From Pseudomonadota bacterium (lineage in GTDB: Bacteria; Pseudomonadota; Gammaproteobacteria; Xanthomonadales; Xanthomonadaceae): a stretch of 53,723 bases of DNA. Numbering within the stretch: the first letter of the stretch is position 1; every line of letters begins with the position of its first letter. Below are positions 26,490 to 34,656 of the stretch, one piece after another. The notes under the pieces are model-generated. The model did no database searches. It saw only the letters and a list, made by a program, of their open reading frames with translations, and was not told the DNA's origin. Location: contig JAEWOJ010000179.1 of NCBI GenBank assembly GCA_023399815.1, positions 1 through 53,723 on the forward strand. Reading direction: 5' to 3'. The position numbers were made by a program, and so were the translations under genes.

Positions 26490-27233
26490 TTACGGCATGT
26501 ACATGCCGCCGTTCACGTGGAGGGTTTCGCCGGTGATGTAGCTGGCCGACGGGCCGGCCAGGAACGCCACCGCGCGGGCGATGTCGGCCGGCTCGCCGAG
26601 GCGGCCGAGCGCGATCTGGCCGAGCATCGCGGTCCTGGCGTCCTCGGGCAGGTCCTTGGTCATGTCGGTATCGATGAAGCCGGGCGCGACGACATTGACG
26701 GTCACGCCGCGGCTGCCGATTTCCTTGGCCAGCGACTTGGAGAAGGCGATGATGCCGGCCTTGGCGGCGGCGTAGTTGGCCTGGCCGGCATTGCCGGTAA
26801 CACCAATGACCGAGGCGATGTTGACGATACGGCCCTTGCGCGCCTTCATCATGCCGCGCATCACCGCCTTGGAGGTGCGGTAGACGCTGGTCAGGTTGGT
26901 GTCGAGGATCGCCTGTCAGTCCTCGTCCTTCATGCGCATCAGCAGGTTGTCGCGGGTGATGCCGGCGTTGTTGACCAGGATGGTGATGGCGCCGAACTCC
27001 TTGCCCACCGCGTCGATCAGCGCATCGACTGCGCCCGGCTCGGTGACGTTCAGCGCGCGGCCGTGGCCGCCCTGCGCGGCCAGGCGCGCGCCGATGGCGG
27101 CGGCGCCGGACTCGGTGGTGGCGGTGCCGATGACGGTCGCGCCCTGCGCGGCCAGTTCGTCGGCGATAGCGGCGCCGATGCCACGGCTGGCGCCGGTGAC
27201 GAGCGCGATTTCACCCTGCAATGGCTTGCTCAT
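26490..27233 (-). pseudogene. fabG: 3-oxoacyl-ACP reductase fabG with an in-frame TGA at codon 106
   Basis: The reading frame encodes a 247-codon FabG: TGASRGIG (NADPH site), LVNNAGITRDNLLMRM, SVIGVTGNAGQANYAAAKAG (Ser, Tyr and Lys of the catalytic set), APGFIDTDMT, ITGETLHVNGGMYMP. It is broken by TGA at 26916-26918. Family members read KDEEW or similar here, so TGG has become TGA. The frame is intact on both sides and no base is gained or lost. The truncated product would have the Rossmann start but no catalytic residues. FabG is usually essential, so a base error, a second fabG elsewhere, or readthrough must be considered. I label it pseudogene only because the sequence as given is interrupted. 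Confidence 0.9.
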
Positions 27234-27318
27234 GCGGTTTCCTCTTGATGCGCCGCGTGCCGCGGCTGCAGGTCGGGGCCAGGCGCGGATGCGGGCGCCG
27301 GCGGCCGTATCGTAGGGG

Positions 27319-28263
27319 TCAGGCGGCCCACTCTTCCAGCGCGCCGGCGAAATCGGCCGGGGTGGCGAGCGAACGGCCGTCGAGGCTCTTGTCGATGCGC
27401 TTGACCAGGCCGGTCAGCACCTTGCCCGGGCCGCATTCGGCGACACGGGTGGCGCCGCGCGCGGCCAGCGCCTGCACGCAGCCGGTCCACTGCACCGGCT
27501 GGTACAGCTGCCGCACCAGCGCGTCGCGGATGGCGTCGACGCCGGCATGCACCTGCGCATCGACGTTCTGCACCACCGGCAGCGACGGCGCGCGCCAGTC
27601 CAGCCCGGCCATGGCTTCGGCCAGCCGGTTGGCGGCCTCGCGCATCAGCGGAGTATGCGAGGGCACGCTCACGGCCAGCTTGACCGCCTTGCGCACGCCC
27701 TTCCCGGCCAGCAGCGCCAGCGCGCGGTCCACCGCGTCTGCGTCGCCGCCGATCACGATCTGGCCCGGAGAGTTGAAATTGGCCGGCACCACGACCTGGC
27801 TGCCAGCGGCCTGCGCGCAGACCTCCTGCACCAGCGCGTCGTCGGCGCCGAGCACCGCGGCCATCGCGCCGACACCGGCCGGCGCGGCTTCCTGCATCAG
27901 CTGGCCGCGCAGGCGCACCAGGTGCGCGCCGTCGCGCAGCGACAGTGCGCCGGCGGCGACCAGCGCGGTGTACTCGCCCAGGCTGTGCCCGGCCAGCAGC
28001 GCCGGCTTGGCGCCGCCCTGCGCATGCCACAGCCGCCATACCGCGATGCCCGCGGCCAGCAGCGCCGGCTGGGTGTATTCGGTGCGGTTGAGCAGCTCTT
28101 CCGGCCCCCCCTGCGACAGCGCCCACAGATCGGCGCCGGCGCCGTCGGACGCCTCGGCGAAGGTATCGCGGACCTGCGGGTGCAGTTCGGCCAGTTCGGC
28201 CAGCATGCCCAGCGACTGGGAACCCTGGCCGGGGAATACGAAAGCGAGTCGGGAATCAGTCAC
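27319..28263 (-). CDS. fabD: Malonyl-CoA:ACP transacylase
   Basis: FabD (314 residues) loads malonyl onto ACP. FPGQGSQSLGM at the N-terminus, nucleophile Ser94 in GHSLGEYTAL, the Arg in LVRLRGQLMQ and the His in VPSHTPLM. Usual length. It lies 85 bp upstream of fabG on the same strand. Confidence 0.96.
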   Translation of the reverse strand: MTDSRLAFVFPGQGSQSLGMLAELAELHPQVRDTFAEASDGAGADLWALSQGGPEELLNRTEYTQPALLAAGIAVWRLWHAQGGAKPALLAGHSLGEYTALVAAGALSLRDGAHLVRLRGQLMQEAAPAGVGAMAAVLGADDALVQEVCAQAAGSQVVVPANFNSPGQIVIGGDADAVDRALALLAGKGVRKAVKLAVSVPSHTPLMREAANRLAEAMAGLDWRAPSLPVVQNVDAQVHAGVDAIRDALVRQLYQPVQWTGCVQALAARGATRVAECGPGKVLTGLVKRIDKSLDGRSLATPADFAGALEEWAA

Positions 28264-28357
28264 GCGGTCATCTGCTGCATGAATCGAAGCGGCGCATCAT
28301 AAGCGTGAATGCCCCTGCCCGTCTGTACTGCCGCGTATGCAACGCGGCCCCGCCGCG

Positions 28358-29140
28358 TCAGGTGAACAGGTCCAGCAGGTCCAGTTCGCCATCGGCCAGC
28401 CAGTCCACCGACAGCACCAGCAGCGCGACCAAACCGAAGGTGGTGGCGGCGTGCACGACGAGAATGGCGTGGGCCAGGGCGCGCCCGGACTTGCCGGCGC
28501 GCTGCAGCACGCGGGCCAGGCGCTGCAACCGGCCGGTCACCTCGTGGGCATGGGCGACCACCGGCCGGTCCGCGCCTTCCATCGCGTTCGCCAGCATGAC
28601 CTCGAGCACCTGCGGCCGCGCCTCGTAGTACTTGGCCACGCCGTAGCCGAACATCAGCCAGTCGCGCGCCTGGGCCTGCCCGAGGTCCATGACCTCCAGC
28701 GGGTCCTCCTCGAAATCGATGAAGCCCACGCGCTGCCCATCCCAGGTCATGTTGCGCGGCAGCGGCTGGCCGAAATAGGCGCCGCCGCGGTGCGCCCTGG
28801 CGATGGCCTCGACGGCCGCGGCCACCAGCCGGTCGCGCCCGGCCGCATCGGCCTCGCGCAGGCAGCTGTTGAATGAAGCGCCGGTGTGTTCGAGCAGCAG
28901 CGCAGCCTCGCCCTGCCCGATCACGTCGGGAACATGGACGCCCTGCGCCTTGAGCTCGACCAGGCGCCGCGCCTCGATCTCGCGCGCCTGCGCGCCGCCT
29001 CGGTGCGGCGGCGGCCGCAGCGCATCCAGATGGAAGCGGCGGGCAACGAAATTCAGCAGCCCGAGGGCGAATGCCCGGCTGCCTTCACCATAATGCTTGA
29101 GCCATGCGCGCTGCCCTTCGATGAGAATGGGTTCAGCCAT
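28358..29140 (-). CDS. Kinase-fold membrane-associated protein between fabD and fabH, unknown function
   Basis: A 260-residue protein whose middle resembles small LPS-type and RIO-type kinases. Readable parts are an N-terminal Lys region (RAWLKHY), ALLLEHTG (hinge-like), ARAHRGGAYFGQPLPRNMTW (catalytic-loop-like, His117 and Asn130) and VGFIDFEEDPLEV (metal Asp142). The usual catalytic Asp before the Asn is not obvious, so activity is uncertain. The C-terminal 55 residues hold a hydrophobic segment (about 225-245). Its position inside the fatty-acid cluster is shared by xanthomonads as I recall. Substrate unknown; a lipid or sugar headgroup is possible. Confidence 0.7.
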   Translation of the reverse strand: MAEPILIEGQRAWLKHYGEGSRAFALGLLNFVARRFHLDALRPPPHRGGAQAREIEARRLVELKAQGVHVPDVIGQGEAALLLEHTGASFNSCLREADAAGRDRLVAAAVEAIARAHRGGAYFGQPLPRNMTWDGQRVGFIDFEEDPLEVMDLGQAQARDWLMFGYGVAKYYEARPQVLEVMLANAMEGADRPVVAHAHEVTGRLQRLARVLQRAGKSGRALAHAILVVHAATTFGLVALLVLSVDWLADGELDLLDLFT

Positions 29141-29212
29141 GACGATATCTCCCGGGAAATGCGGCCTTCCAGCCGCGGCGAGGGCCTCATGCCCCCTGCC
29201 CTGTCCGGTGCA

Positions 29213-30178
29213 TCAATAGCGCAGCAACGCCGAACCCCAGGTGAAGCCACCGCCGAAGGCCTCCAGCAGCAGCAACTGGCCGCGTTCGACCTTGCCGGAG
29301 CGGATCGCATGGTCCAGCGCCAGCGGCACCGAGCCTGAAGACGTGTTGCCATGCATGTCCACGGTCACCACCACCTGCTCCATCGGCATCTCCAGGCGCT
29401 TGGCCGTGGCTTCGATGATGCGCAGGTTGGCCTGGTGCGGGATCAGCCAGTCCAGGTCGGACTTGTCCAGGCCATTGGCCTGCAGGGTCTCGTCCACGAC
29501 CGAGTCCAGCGCCTTGACGGCGTACTTGAACACGTCGTTGCCCTTCATGGTCAGCTTGCCAGGCGTGTCCAGGCCGGTGGACACGCCGGCCGGGTGCCAC
29601 AGCAGCTCCTTCTTGCTGCCATCGGCATGCAGATGGGTGCTGAGGATGCCGGTTTCCTCGTCGGCCTTGAGCACGACGGCACCGGCGCCGTCGCCGAACA
29701 GCACGCAGGTGGTGCGGTCGGTCCAGTCGACGATGCGGCTCAGGGTTTCAGCGCCGATCACCAGCACATGCCTGGCGTCGCCGCTGCGGATGAACTTGTC
29801 GGCCACGCTGAGGGCGAACAGGAAGCCCGAGCATGCTGCGTTGACGTCGAACGCCGCCGCGCCGGTCGCGCCGAGGCGCGCCTGGATCAGGCAGGCGGTG
29901 GACGGGAAGATCAGGTCCGGCGTGGTGGTGCCCACGACGATCATGTCCAGCTGCGACGGCTCGATGCCGGCAGCTTCCAGCGCGCGCAGCGCGGCGTTGT
30001 AGCCGAGGTCGCCGGTCGTCTGTCCGTCGGCGGCGATGTGCCGCTCGCGGATGCCGGTTCGCGACTGGATCCACTCGTCACTGGTGTCGACGATCTTGGT
30101 CAGATCCTCATTGGTCAACACCTTCTCGGGCAAATAGCTACCGGTGCCCGCGATCCTCGAGTAGATCCGCTTGCTCAT
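29213..30178 (-). CDS. fabH: Beta-ketoacyl-ACP synthase III
   Basis: FabH (321 residues) starts fatty-acid synthesis by condensing acetyl-CoA (or a branched primer) with malonyl-ACP. Cys116 in DVNAACSGF, His in WLIPHQANLRII and Asn in MHGNTSSGSVPLAL form the triad. RTGIRERH is the family start motif. No plsX lies between rpmF and fabH, unlike in enteric bacteria. Confidence 0.97.
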   Translation of the reverse strand: MSKRIYSRIAGTGSYLPEKVLTNEDLTKIVDTSDEWIQSRTGIRERHIAADGQTTGDLGYNAALRALEAAGIEPSQLDMIVVGTTTPDLIFPSTACLIQARLGATGAAAFDVNAACSGFLFALSVADKFIRSGDARHVLVIGAETLSRIVDWTDRTTCVLFGDGAGAVVLKADEETGILSTHLHADGSKKELLWHPAGVSTGLDTPGKLTMKGNDVFKYAVKALDSVVDETLQANGLDKSDLDWLIPHQANLRIIEATAKRLEMPMEQVVVTVDMHGNTSSGSVPLALDHAIRSGKVERGQLLLLEAFGGGFTWGSALLRY

Positions 30179-30231
30179 GCTGGTTCCTGTTGCGCGGAGC
30201 CGCCCTGAGGCGGCCCCGGAAGAATCGGTGC

Positions 30232-30261
30232 GATGGCCGCCACCGCGAAGTGGCGGCCATC
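30232..30261 (-). terminator. Long hairpin after rpmF
   Basis: A perfect 12-bp stem (30232-30243 with 30250-30261), loop CGCGAA, starting 5 bp after the rpmF stop. A second smaller stem (30199-30204 with 30209-30214) follows. There is no T run. It may lower transcription into fabH or protect the rpmF message. Confidence 0.5.
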
Positions 30262-30266
30262 ACGGA

Positions 30267-30461
30267 TCAATCTTCTTCGACGACCGAGGTCTTGGTCGTG
30301 ATCACCTTCTTGCCGCGGTAGAAGCCGTCGGCGGTGATGTGGTGACGCAGGTGCACTTCGCCGGTGGTCGGGTCGGTGGACAGCTGCTTGGCGCTCAGCG
30401 AGTCATGCGAACGGCGCTGGCCGCGGCGGGACGGGGTAACACGGGATTTCTGCACAGCCAT
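30267..30461 (-). CDS. rpmF: 50S ribosomal protein L32
   Basis: RpmF, 64 residues. It begins MAVQKSRVTPSRRGQRRSHD and has the HLRHHITADGFYRGKKV segment; the C-terminus is acidic (TSVVEED). It lacks the Cys zinc set found in some L32 forms. Start at 30461, the only Met matching the family. It lies 106 bp after yceD, the usual partner. Confidence 0.97.
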   Translation of the reverse strand: MAVQKSRVTPSRRGQRRSHDSLSAKQLSTDPTTGEVHLRHHITADGFYRGKKVITTKTSVVEED

Positions 30462-30567
30462 GGGATTGCTCCAAACTCGGTTCGTTCGTTTCGTCGTTGC
30501 AGTGCATGTGGATGCAAGCATCCGGCACTGTTTTGCTTTCGCCGCAGCCGCCGACGACAACCGGCCG

Positions 30568-31077
30568 CTATTGTTTCTTCAGCGCCGCCAATGCCGCGAA
30601 CGGATTGGCCTTGCCCAATTCTTCACTGGTCGCGGAGAAGTCGCGTTCGACCGCTTCGCTTTCCGGCGCCACCGGCACCACCGGTATCGCCAGCACCAGT
30701 TCGTCCTCCACCAGGTCCAGCGGCCGCAGGCTGCCGTCTTCCGGCACCAGCAGCGCTTCGTAATCCGGCGGAAGCGCCTGTTCCTCGCCCTCGTCGCGGA
30801 CCAGCCCCAGCCGCTGCACCATGTTCACCGGCAGCAGGAAACGCTGCATGCTGCGCTGACAGATCAGCGGCAGCGCGGTATCGATGGTCAGTTCGACATA
30901 GGCGACCCGCAGGACCTCGTCGCGGCCGAATTCCAGCGCATAGCTGCACTCTCCTTCGGCATCGGCAACCAGGCCCTGCAGACGGGGCAGTGCGGACAAT
31001 GGCACCCGGCCGTCGAAGCGCCTGCGCGCCGCGACCATCCGCCAAGCATCCAGCAATTCGGGCACGTTCGCGGACAT
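30568..31077 (-). CDS. yceD: YceD (DUF177), 23S rRNA accumulation protein
   Basis: A 169-residue protein of the YceD family, coupled to rpmF in most bacteria and linked to 23S rRNA levels. Features are LPRLQGLVADAEGECSYALEFGRDE, RCLQRFxxP-type CQRSMQRFLLPV (one Cys), and the acidic LDLVEDELVLAIPVVP segment. ATG 31077 is the only in-frame start with a family N-terminus. Divergent from maf across 114 bp. Confidence 0.9.
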   Translation of the reverse strand: MSANVPELLDAWRMVAARRRFDGRVPLSALPRLQGLVADAEGECSYALEFGRDEVLRVAYVELTIDTALPLICQRSMQRFLLPVNMVQRLGLVRDEGEEQALPPDYEALLVPEDGSLRPLDLVEDELVLAIPVVPVAPESEAVERDFSATSEELGKANPFAALAALKKQ

Positions 31078-31191
31078 AAGCTGCAGAATGTTAAGGACAG
31101 GCCCGCCGGCTGTCAAATCCACCCCGGCCGCCATTGCCAAGCCGGCGCCGCAACCGCAGACTCGACAGCGCGCCCACGCCGCCATTCTCGC

Positions 31192-31764
31192 ATGCCAGCC
31201 CTGATCCTCGCCTCCACTTCCCGCTACCGGGCCGAACTGCTGTCCCGGCTGCGGCTCCCGTTCAGCTGCGCAGGCCCGGACGTGGACGAAACCCCTCTTC
31301 CCGGCGAATCCCCGCTCGCACTGACCATCCGGCTGGCCCGCGCCAAGGCGGCCGCGGTGGCCGCGCGCCAGCCCGGTGCCTGGGTCATCGGCTCCGACCA
31401 GGCCGCCGAACTGGACGGCATGCCGCTCGGCAAGCCCGGCACCCGCGAAGCCGCCTGCGCGCAATTGACCGCGATGTCGGGCCGCGAGGTGCTGTTCCAC
31501 ACCGCCGTGTGCGTGGGCGACGGAGCGTTGTACCTGGAGGCGGCCGACCTGACCCGGGTCCGCTTCCGCAGGCTGCGCCCGGACGAGATCGAGCGCTATG
31601 TCGACGCGGAACGACCGCTGGACTGCGCCGGCAGCTTCAAGTGCGAGGGACTGGGAATCGCCCTGTTCGAAGCGATCCACAACCAGGATCCGACTGCGCT
31701 GGTCGGACTGCCGTTGATCGCGCTGTCCGGCCTGTTGCGCGAGGCCGGTTTCAGCCTGCCCTGA
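31192..31764 (+). CDS. maf: Maf-family nucleotide pyrophosphatase (YceF-like)
   Basis: A 190-residue Maf-fold protein that hydrolyses noncanonical or modified NTPs. LILASTSRYRAELLSRL (substrate loop), DVDETPLPGE, VIGSDQAAELDG (catalytic Asp) and SFKCEGLGIALFEAI. The GSDQ with an SFKCEG pattern fits the YceF subgroup, for which 7-methyl-GTP is the reported substrate. It reads away from yceD and rpmF, the same neighbourhood as in E. coli. Confidence 0.92.
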   Translation: MPALILASTSRYRAELLSRLRLPFSCAGPDVDETPLPGESPLALTIRLARAKAAAVAARQPGAWVIGSDQAAELDGMPLGKPGTREAACAQLTAMSGREVLFHTAVCVGDGALYLEAADLTRVRFRRLRPDEIERYVDAERPLDCAGSFKCEGLGIALFEAIHNQDPTALVGLPLIALSGLLREAGFSLP

Positions 31765-31777
31765 CCCGACGATCCCC

Positions 31778-33634
31778 TCACCGGGACGGCCGCAGGCGGC
31801 ACCACTGGTACGGATAGCCACCCTGCCCGATGCGCGAGGCCAGCGTCACGCACGTGGCCTCGTCCAGCGCCAGGCCATATCCCGCCAATTGCTGCTCCGC
31901 CAGTTCCCGCGCCTCCCGGGATGCGGTCTCGGGGATGGGAGAAGCACCGGAACGCGGAACCAATCGACAACGCCCGCCGCCGGCCATCTCGATTTCCGCG
32001 CGCAGTCCGCGCACATGCCGGGTCAACCACGCCAGACGCTCGCAGCCGCGCCCCTGGGAAAGATGGAGACGGCGCGCCCAGTCGTTCATCCGTTCCCAGC
32101 GCGCCATCCGTTGGCTGGATTGGGCCGGAATCATCGCAAAGCGCTCTTCGCGCGCCTCCAGAATGCCGGCCACGCGCTCGCGATACGCAGGCGACTCGGG
32201 GAAATTGGTGGCCACCCCCACATAGCGGGCCTGGGCCGGCAACAGCGGTACCCGCCAGGCCTGCGGCTCGCTCCCGGTCAGCAGCACGACGCTGCGCTCC
32301 GGCGCCGGCATCGGCGGCGCCTCCACGCTGAAGCCCTGCCATGCCCAGCGCTCATGCCCCCATGTATTCCAACCCAGCAGGGACGCCAGCGCGACCATTC
32401 CGATCGCCCAGCCACCCAGCTTCGCCGCCTTGCGCGACGGCAGCAGCCGTTGGCAGAGGAACCACAGCACCAGCGGCGCGAGCAGCTCCAGCACGACCAG
32501 ATACCGATGGATGCCGAACACCCCCTGCCATAGCACATAGCCCGTGCCGAAGAACACCAGCACCGTCCGCATCGCGGGAGCGAAAGCAGGCGACGCAGGA
32601 ATCCTGCGCATGAGGCGACGCACCACCAGGGCCAGCGCCGACACATAGAGCAGCGGCCAGACGAGCTGCACCAACCGTATCTCGCTGACGCGCAGCGGAT
32701 CGACCGCGAACTGCAATGGCCAGGTCAGATGCTCCCATGCGTTGCGTGGCAGCCAGCGCGTATCGGCAACCGATATCGGCGCGGCCAACGGCCCTTGGAA
32801 CACGGCATTGAACTGCGGGAACAGCGGATTCCCGAACGCCTGCCAGACCCGCAGGTACCACCATCCTGCCAGCAGCGCCGCCACGACAAGCGAGACCAGT
32901 GCCAGCAGGCCCACGCCCGCCAACCGCCGCCCGAAGGATCCGCCCGCGCACAGCGCGGCCACGGCGAGCGCCACCGCATAGATGGCATTGGTCAACTTGA
33001 ACGCGACGGCAGCTCCCAACAGCATGCCGGCCAACGTCCAGGCCGCGAGTTCGGCGCGCGGCGTGCGCGTTTCCTGGCGACGTTGCGCCGCCAAGGTGAA
33101 GTAGAGCGCCCCCATCACCAACAGGGCCGTGGTGTTGTCCGCCATGCTGCCGCCGAACTCGGACAGGAAGGCGCTCGTACACAGTCCGGCCAGCGGCAGC
33201 AGCGGCACCAGGCTTGCCCGTCGCGGTTGCCCCCGCATCGCCATGTCCACGACGCCGGCCACCGGCAGGAACACCAGACCATGCACCGCGCCGAGCACGA
33301 AACCCGCCAACGGCGCCGGCAGCCGCACCATCAGCAGGTAATGGAACAGGTCCAGGAGCGGGCTGAAGTAGCTCTGCATCTGCGCTGGCGCAAGGTCCTG
33401 CAGCATGCGGTCATGCAGCAGCGCGTAGCCGTTGTAGAGATGGTAGTTGCGCAGATCCCAGTTCGCATCCTGGCCCAGCAACAGCGCCACGACGCCCCCC
33501 AGCAACATGAACGTCGCCGCCACCCGGGCAACATGGCCCGGCGAATCGAACGCGAACCATCGCTCCAGGACACCGGCGACGCGACGCATGGCCGCTACGG
33601 CTCGAGAATCACCATGCATCGGAACGACGCTCAT
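31778..33634 (-). CDS. Multi-pass membrane protein, GT-C-like (GT87-type) glycosyltransferase candidate
   Basis: A 618-residue protein with about ten transmembrane helices (residues about 35-430) and a soluble C-terminal region (about 440-618) with several Cys. The first periplasmic loop holds QDANWDLRNYHLYNGYALLHDR; paired acidic residues in this loop are typical of GT-C lipid-sugar transferases. FGGSMADNTTALL marks the next loop. It would use a lipid-linked sugar, probably one made by the GT2 gene just upstream. The start overlaps the GT2 stop by 4 bases (ATGA), so they are coupled. The donor and acceptor cannot be read from the sequence. Confidence 0.7.
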   Translation of the reverse strand: MSVVPMHGDSRAVAAMRRVAGVLERWFAFDSPGHVARVAATFMLLGGVVALLLGQDANWDLRNYHLYNGYALLHDRMLQDLAPAQMQSYFSPLLDLFHYLLMVRLPAPLAGFVLGAVHGLVFLPVAGVVDMAMRGQPRRASLVPLLPLAGLCTSAFLSEFGGSMADNTTALLVMGALYFTLAAQRRQETRTPRAELAAWTLAGMLLGAAVAFKLTNAIYAVALAVAALCAGGSFGRRLAGVGLLALVSLVVAALLAGWWYLRVWQAFGNPLFPQFNAVFQGPLAAPISVADTRWLPRNAWEHLTWPLQFAVDPLRVSEIRLVQLVWPLLYVSALALVVRRLMRRIPASPAFAPAMRTVLVFFGTGYVLWQGVFGIHRYLVVLELLAPLVLWFLCQRLLPSRKAAKLGGWAIGMVALASLLGWNTWGHERWAWQGFSVEAPPMPAPERSVVLLTGSEPQAWRVPLLPAQARYVGVATNFPESPAYRERVAGILEAREERFAMIPAQSSQRMARWERMNDWARRLHLSQGRGCERLAWLTRHVRGLRAEIEMAGGGRCRLVPRSGASPIPETASREARELAEQQLAGYGLALDEATCVTLASRIGQGGYPYQWCRLRPSR

Positions 33635-34590
33635 CGATCGTCTTGCCGACAGGGCAGCCCACCATCACCCGTCGTCATCGGCACGGCCAGGTAGGCCATG
33701 TGCTTGGCCTCGATGCGGCCACGGGTCACGGTATCCAGGATCAGGCCACAGGCCAGCAGCAGAAGGCCCGTCAGCATCAGGGCAGCGCACAGGATCGCGG
33801 TCGGGAAACGCGGCACAAGCCCTGTCTCCAGGTAGGTCGCCAGCAACGGCGCCGCCAGTACCAGCGAGAGCAGCATGCCGGCGACGCTGCCGATGGAGAA
33901 GAACAGCAGGGGCCGTTCGCTCTTGAACAGTTTCGCGATGGTGCAGAGGATCCGCCAGCCATCGCGCCATGTGCTCAACTTGCTTTCCGAGCCATCGGGG
34001 CGAACGCCATAGGCGGTATCCACCTCGGCCACCGGCATGCGCAGCTGCAGCGCATGCACGGCCAGTTCGGTTTCGATCTCGAAACCACGGGCATGGGCCG
34101 CGAACGAGCGGACATAACGCCTGGAAAACACGCGATAGCCGGACAGCATGTCGTCGAAACTGTTTCCGAACAGCATGCCGGCGCAACGGGTCAGCAGTAC
34201 ATTGCCGAAGCGGTGGCCCGGTCGGTAGGCCGCTTTTTCCTGGTCGCGGCGCGCCCCGACCACCATGTCCAAGCCATCGTCCAGCAGCCGCCTCACCAAC
34301 CGCGGCGCTGCCGCCGCCTCGTAGGTATCGTCGCCATCCACCAGCACATAGACGTCGGCCTCGATGTCCGCGAAGCCGCGTCGCACCACGTTGCCCTTGC
34401 CCTGCAGCGGCACCGGGAGCACGCGCGCGCCCGCCTCCCGCGCCAATGCCGCAGTGCCATCGCTGGAGTTGTTGTCCAGCACGACGATGTCGGCCTGCGG
34501 CAGATGCGTGGCGAAATCGCGGACTACTGCGGCGACGGTGGCCGCCTCGTTGTAGCAGGGTACGAGTACGGCTATGCGGGTTCTATCCAT
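33631..34590 (-). CDS. Polyprenyl-phosphate-type GT2 glycosyltransferase
   Basis: A 319-residue GT2 of the GtrB/DPM1 type. Motifs are IAVLVPCYNEAATV, VVLDNNSSDGT (DxD-side), VDGDDTYEA, VVGARRD, MLSGYRVFSRRYV and FEIETELAVHAL, followed by two C-terminal helices (about residues 240-262 and 270-292). It would transfer a sugar from its nucleotide to undecaprenyl phosphate on the cytoplasmic side. The start at 34590 is by family alignment; an in-frame ATG at 34632 is possible, and neither has a clear ribosome site. It forms an operon with the GT-C-like gene downstream. Confidence 0.85.
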   Translation of the reverse strand: MDRTRIAVLVPCYNEAATVAAVVRDFATHLPQADIVVLDNNSSDGTAALAREAGARVLPVPLQGKGNVVRRGFADIEADVYVLVDGDDTYEAAAAPRLVRRLLDDGLDMVVGARRDQEKAAYRPGHRFGNVLLTRCAGMLFGNSFDDMLSGYRVFSRRYVRSFAAHARGFEIETELAVHALQLRMPVAEVDTAYGVRPDGSESKLSTWRDGWRILCTIAKLFKSERPLLFFSIGSVAGMLLSLVLAAPLLATYLETGLVPRFPTAILCAALMLTGLLLLACGLILDTVTRGRIEAKHMAYLAVPMTTGDGGLPCRQDDR

Positions 34591-34656
34591 GGATATCGAT
34601 ACCGACGGCGCGCGACAGTCAGTCGCAGGCATGGGGAAATGGAACGGGAGGATACG

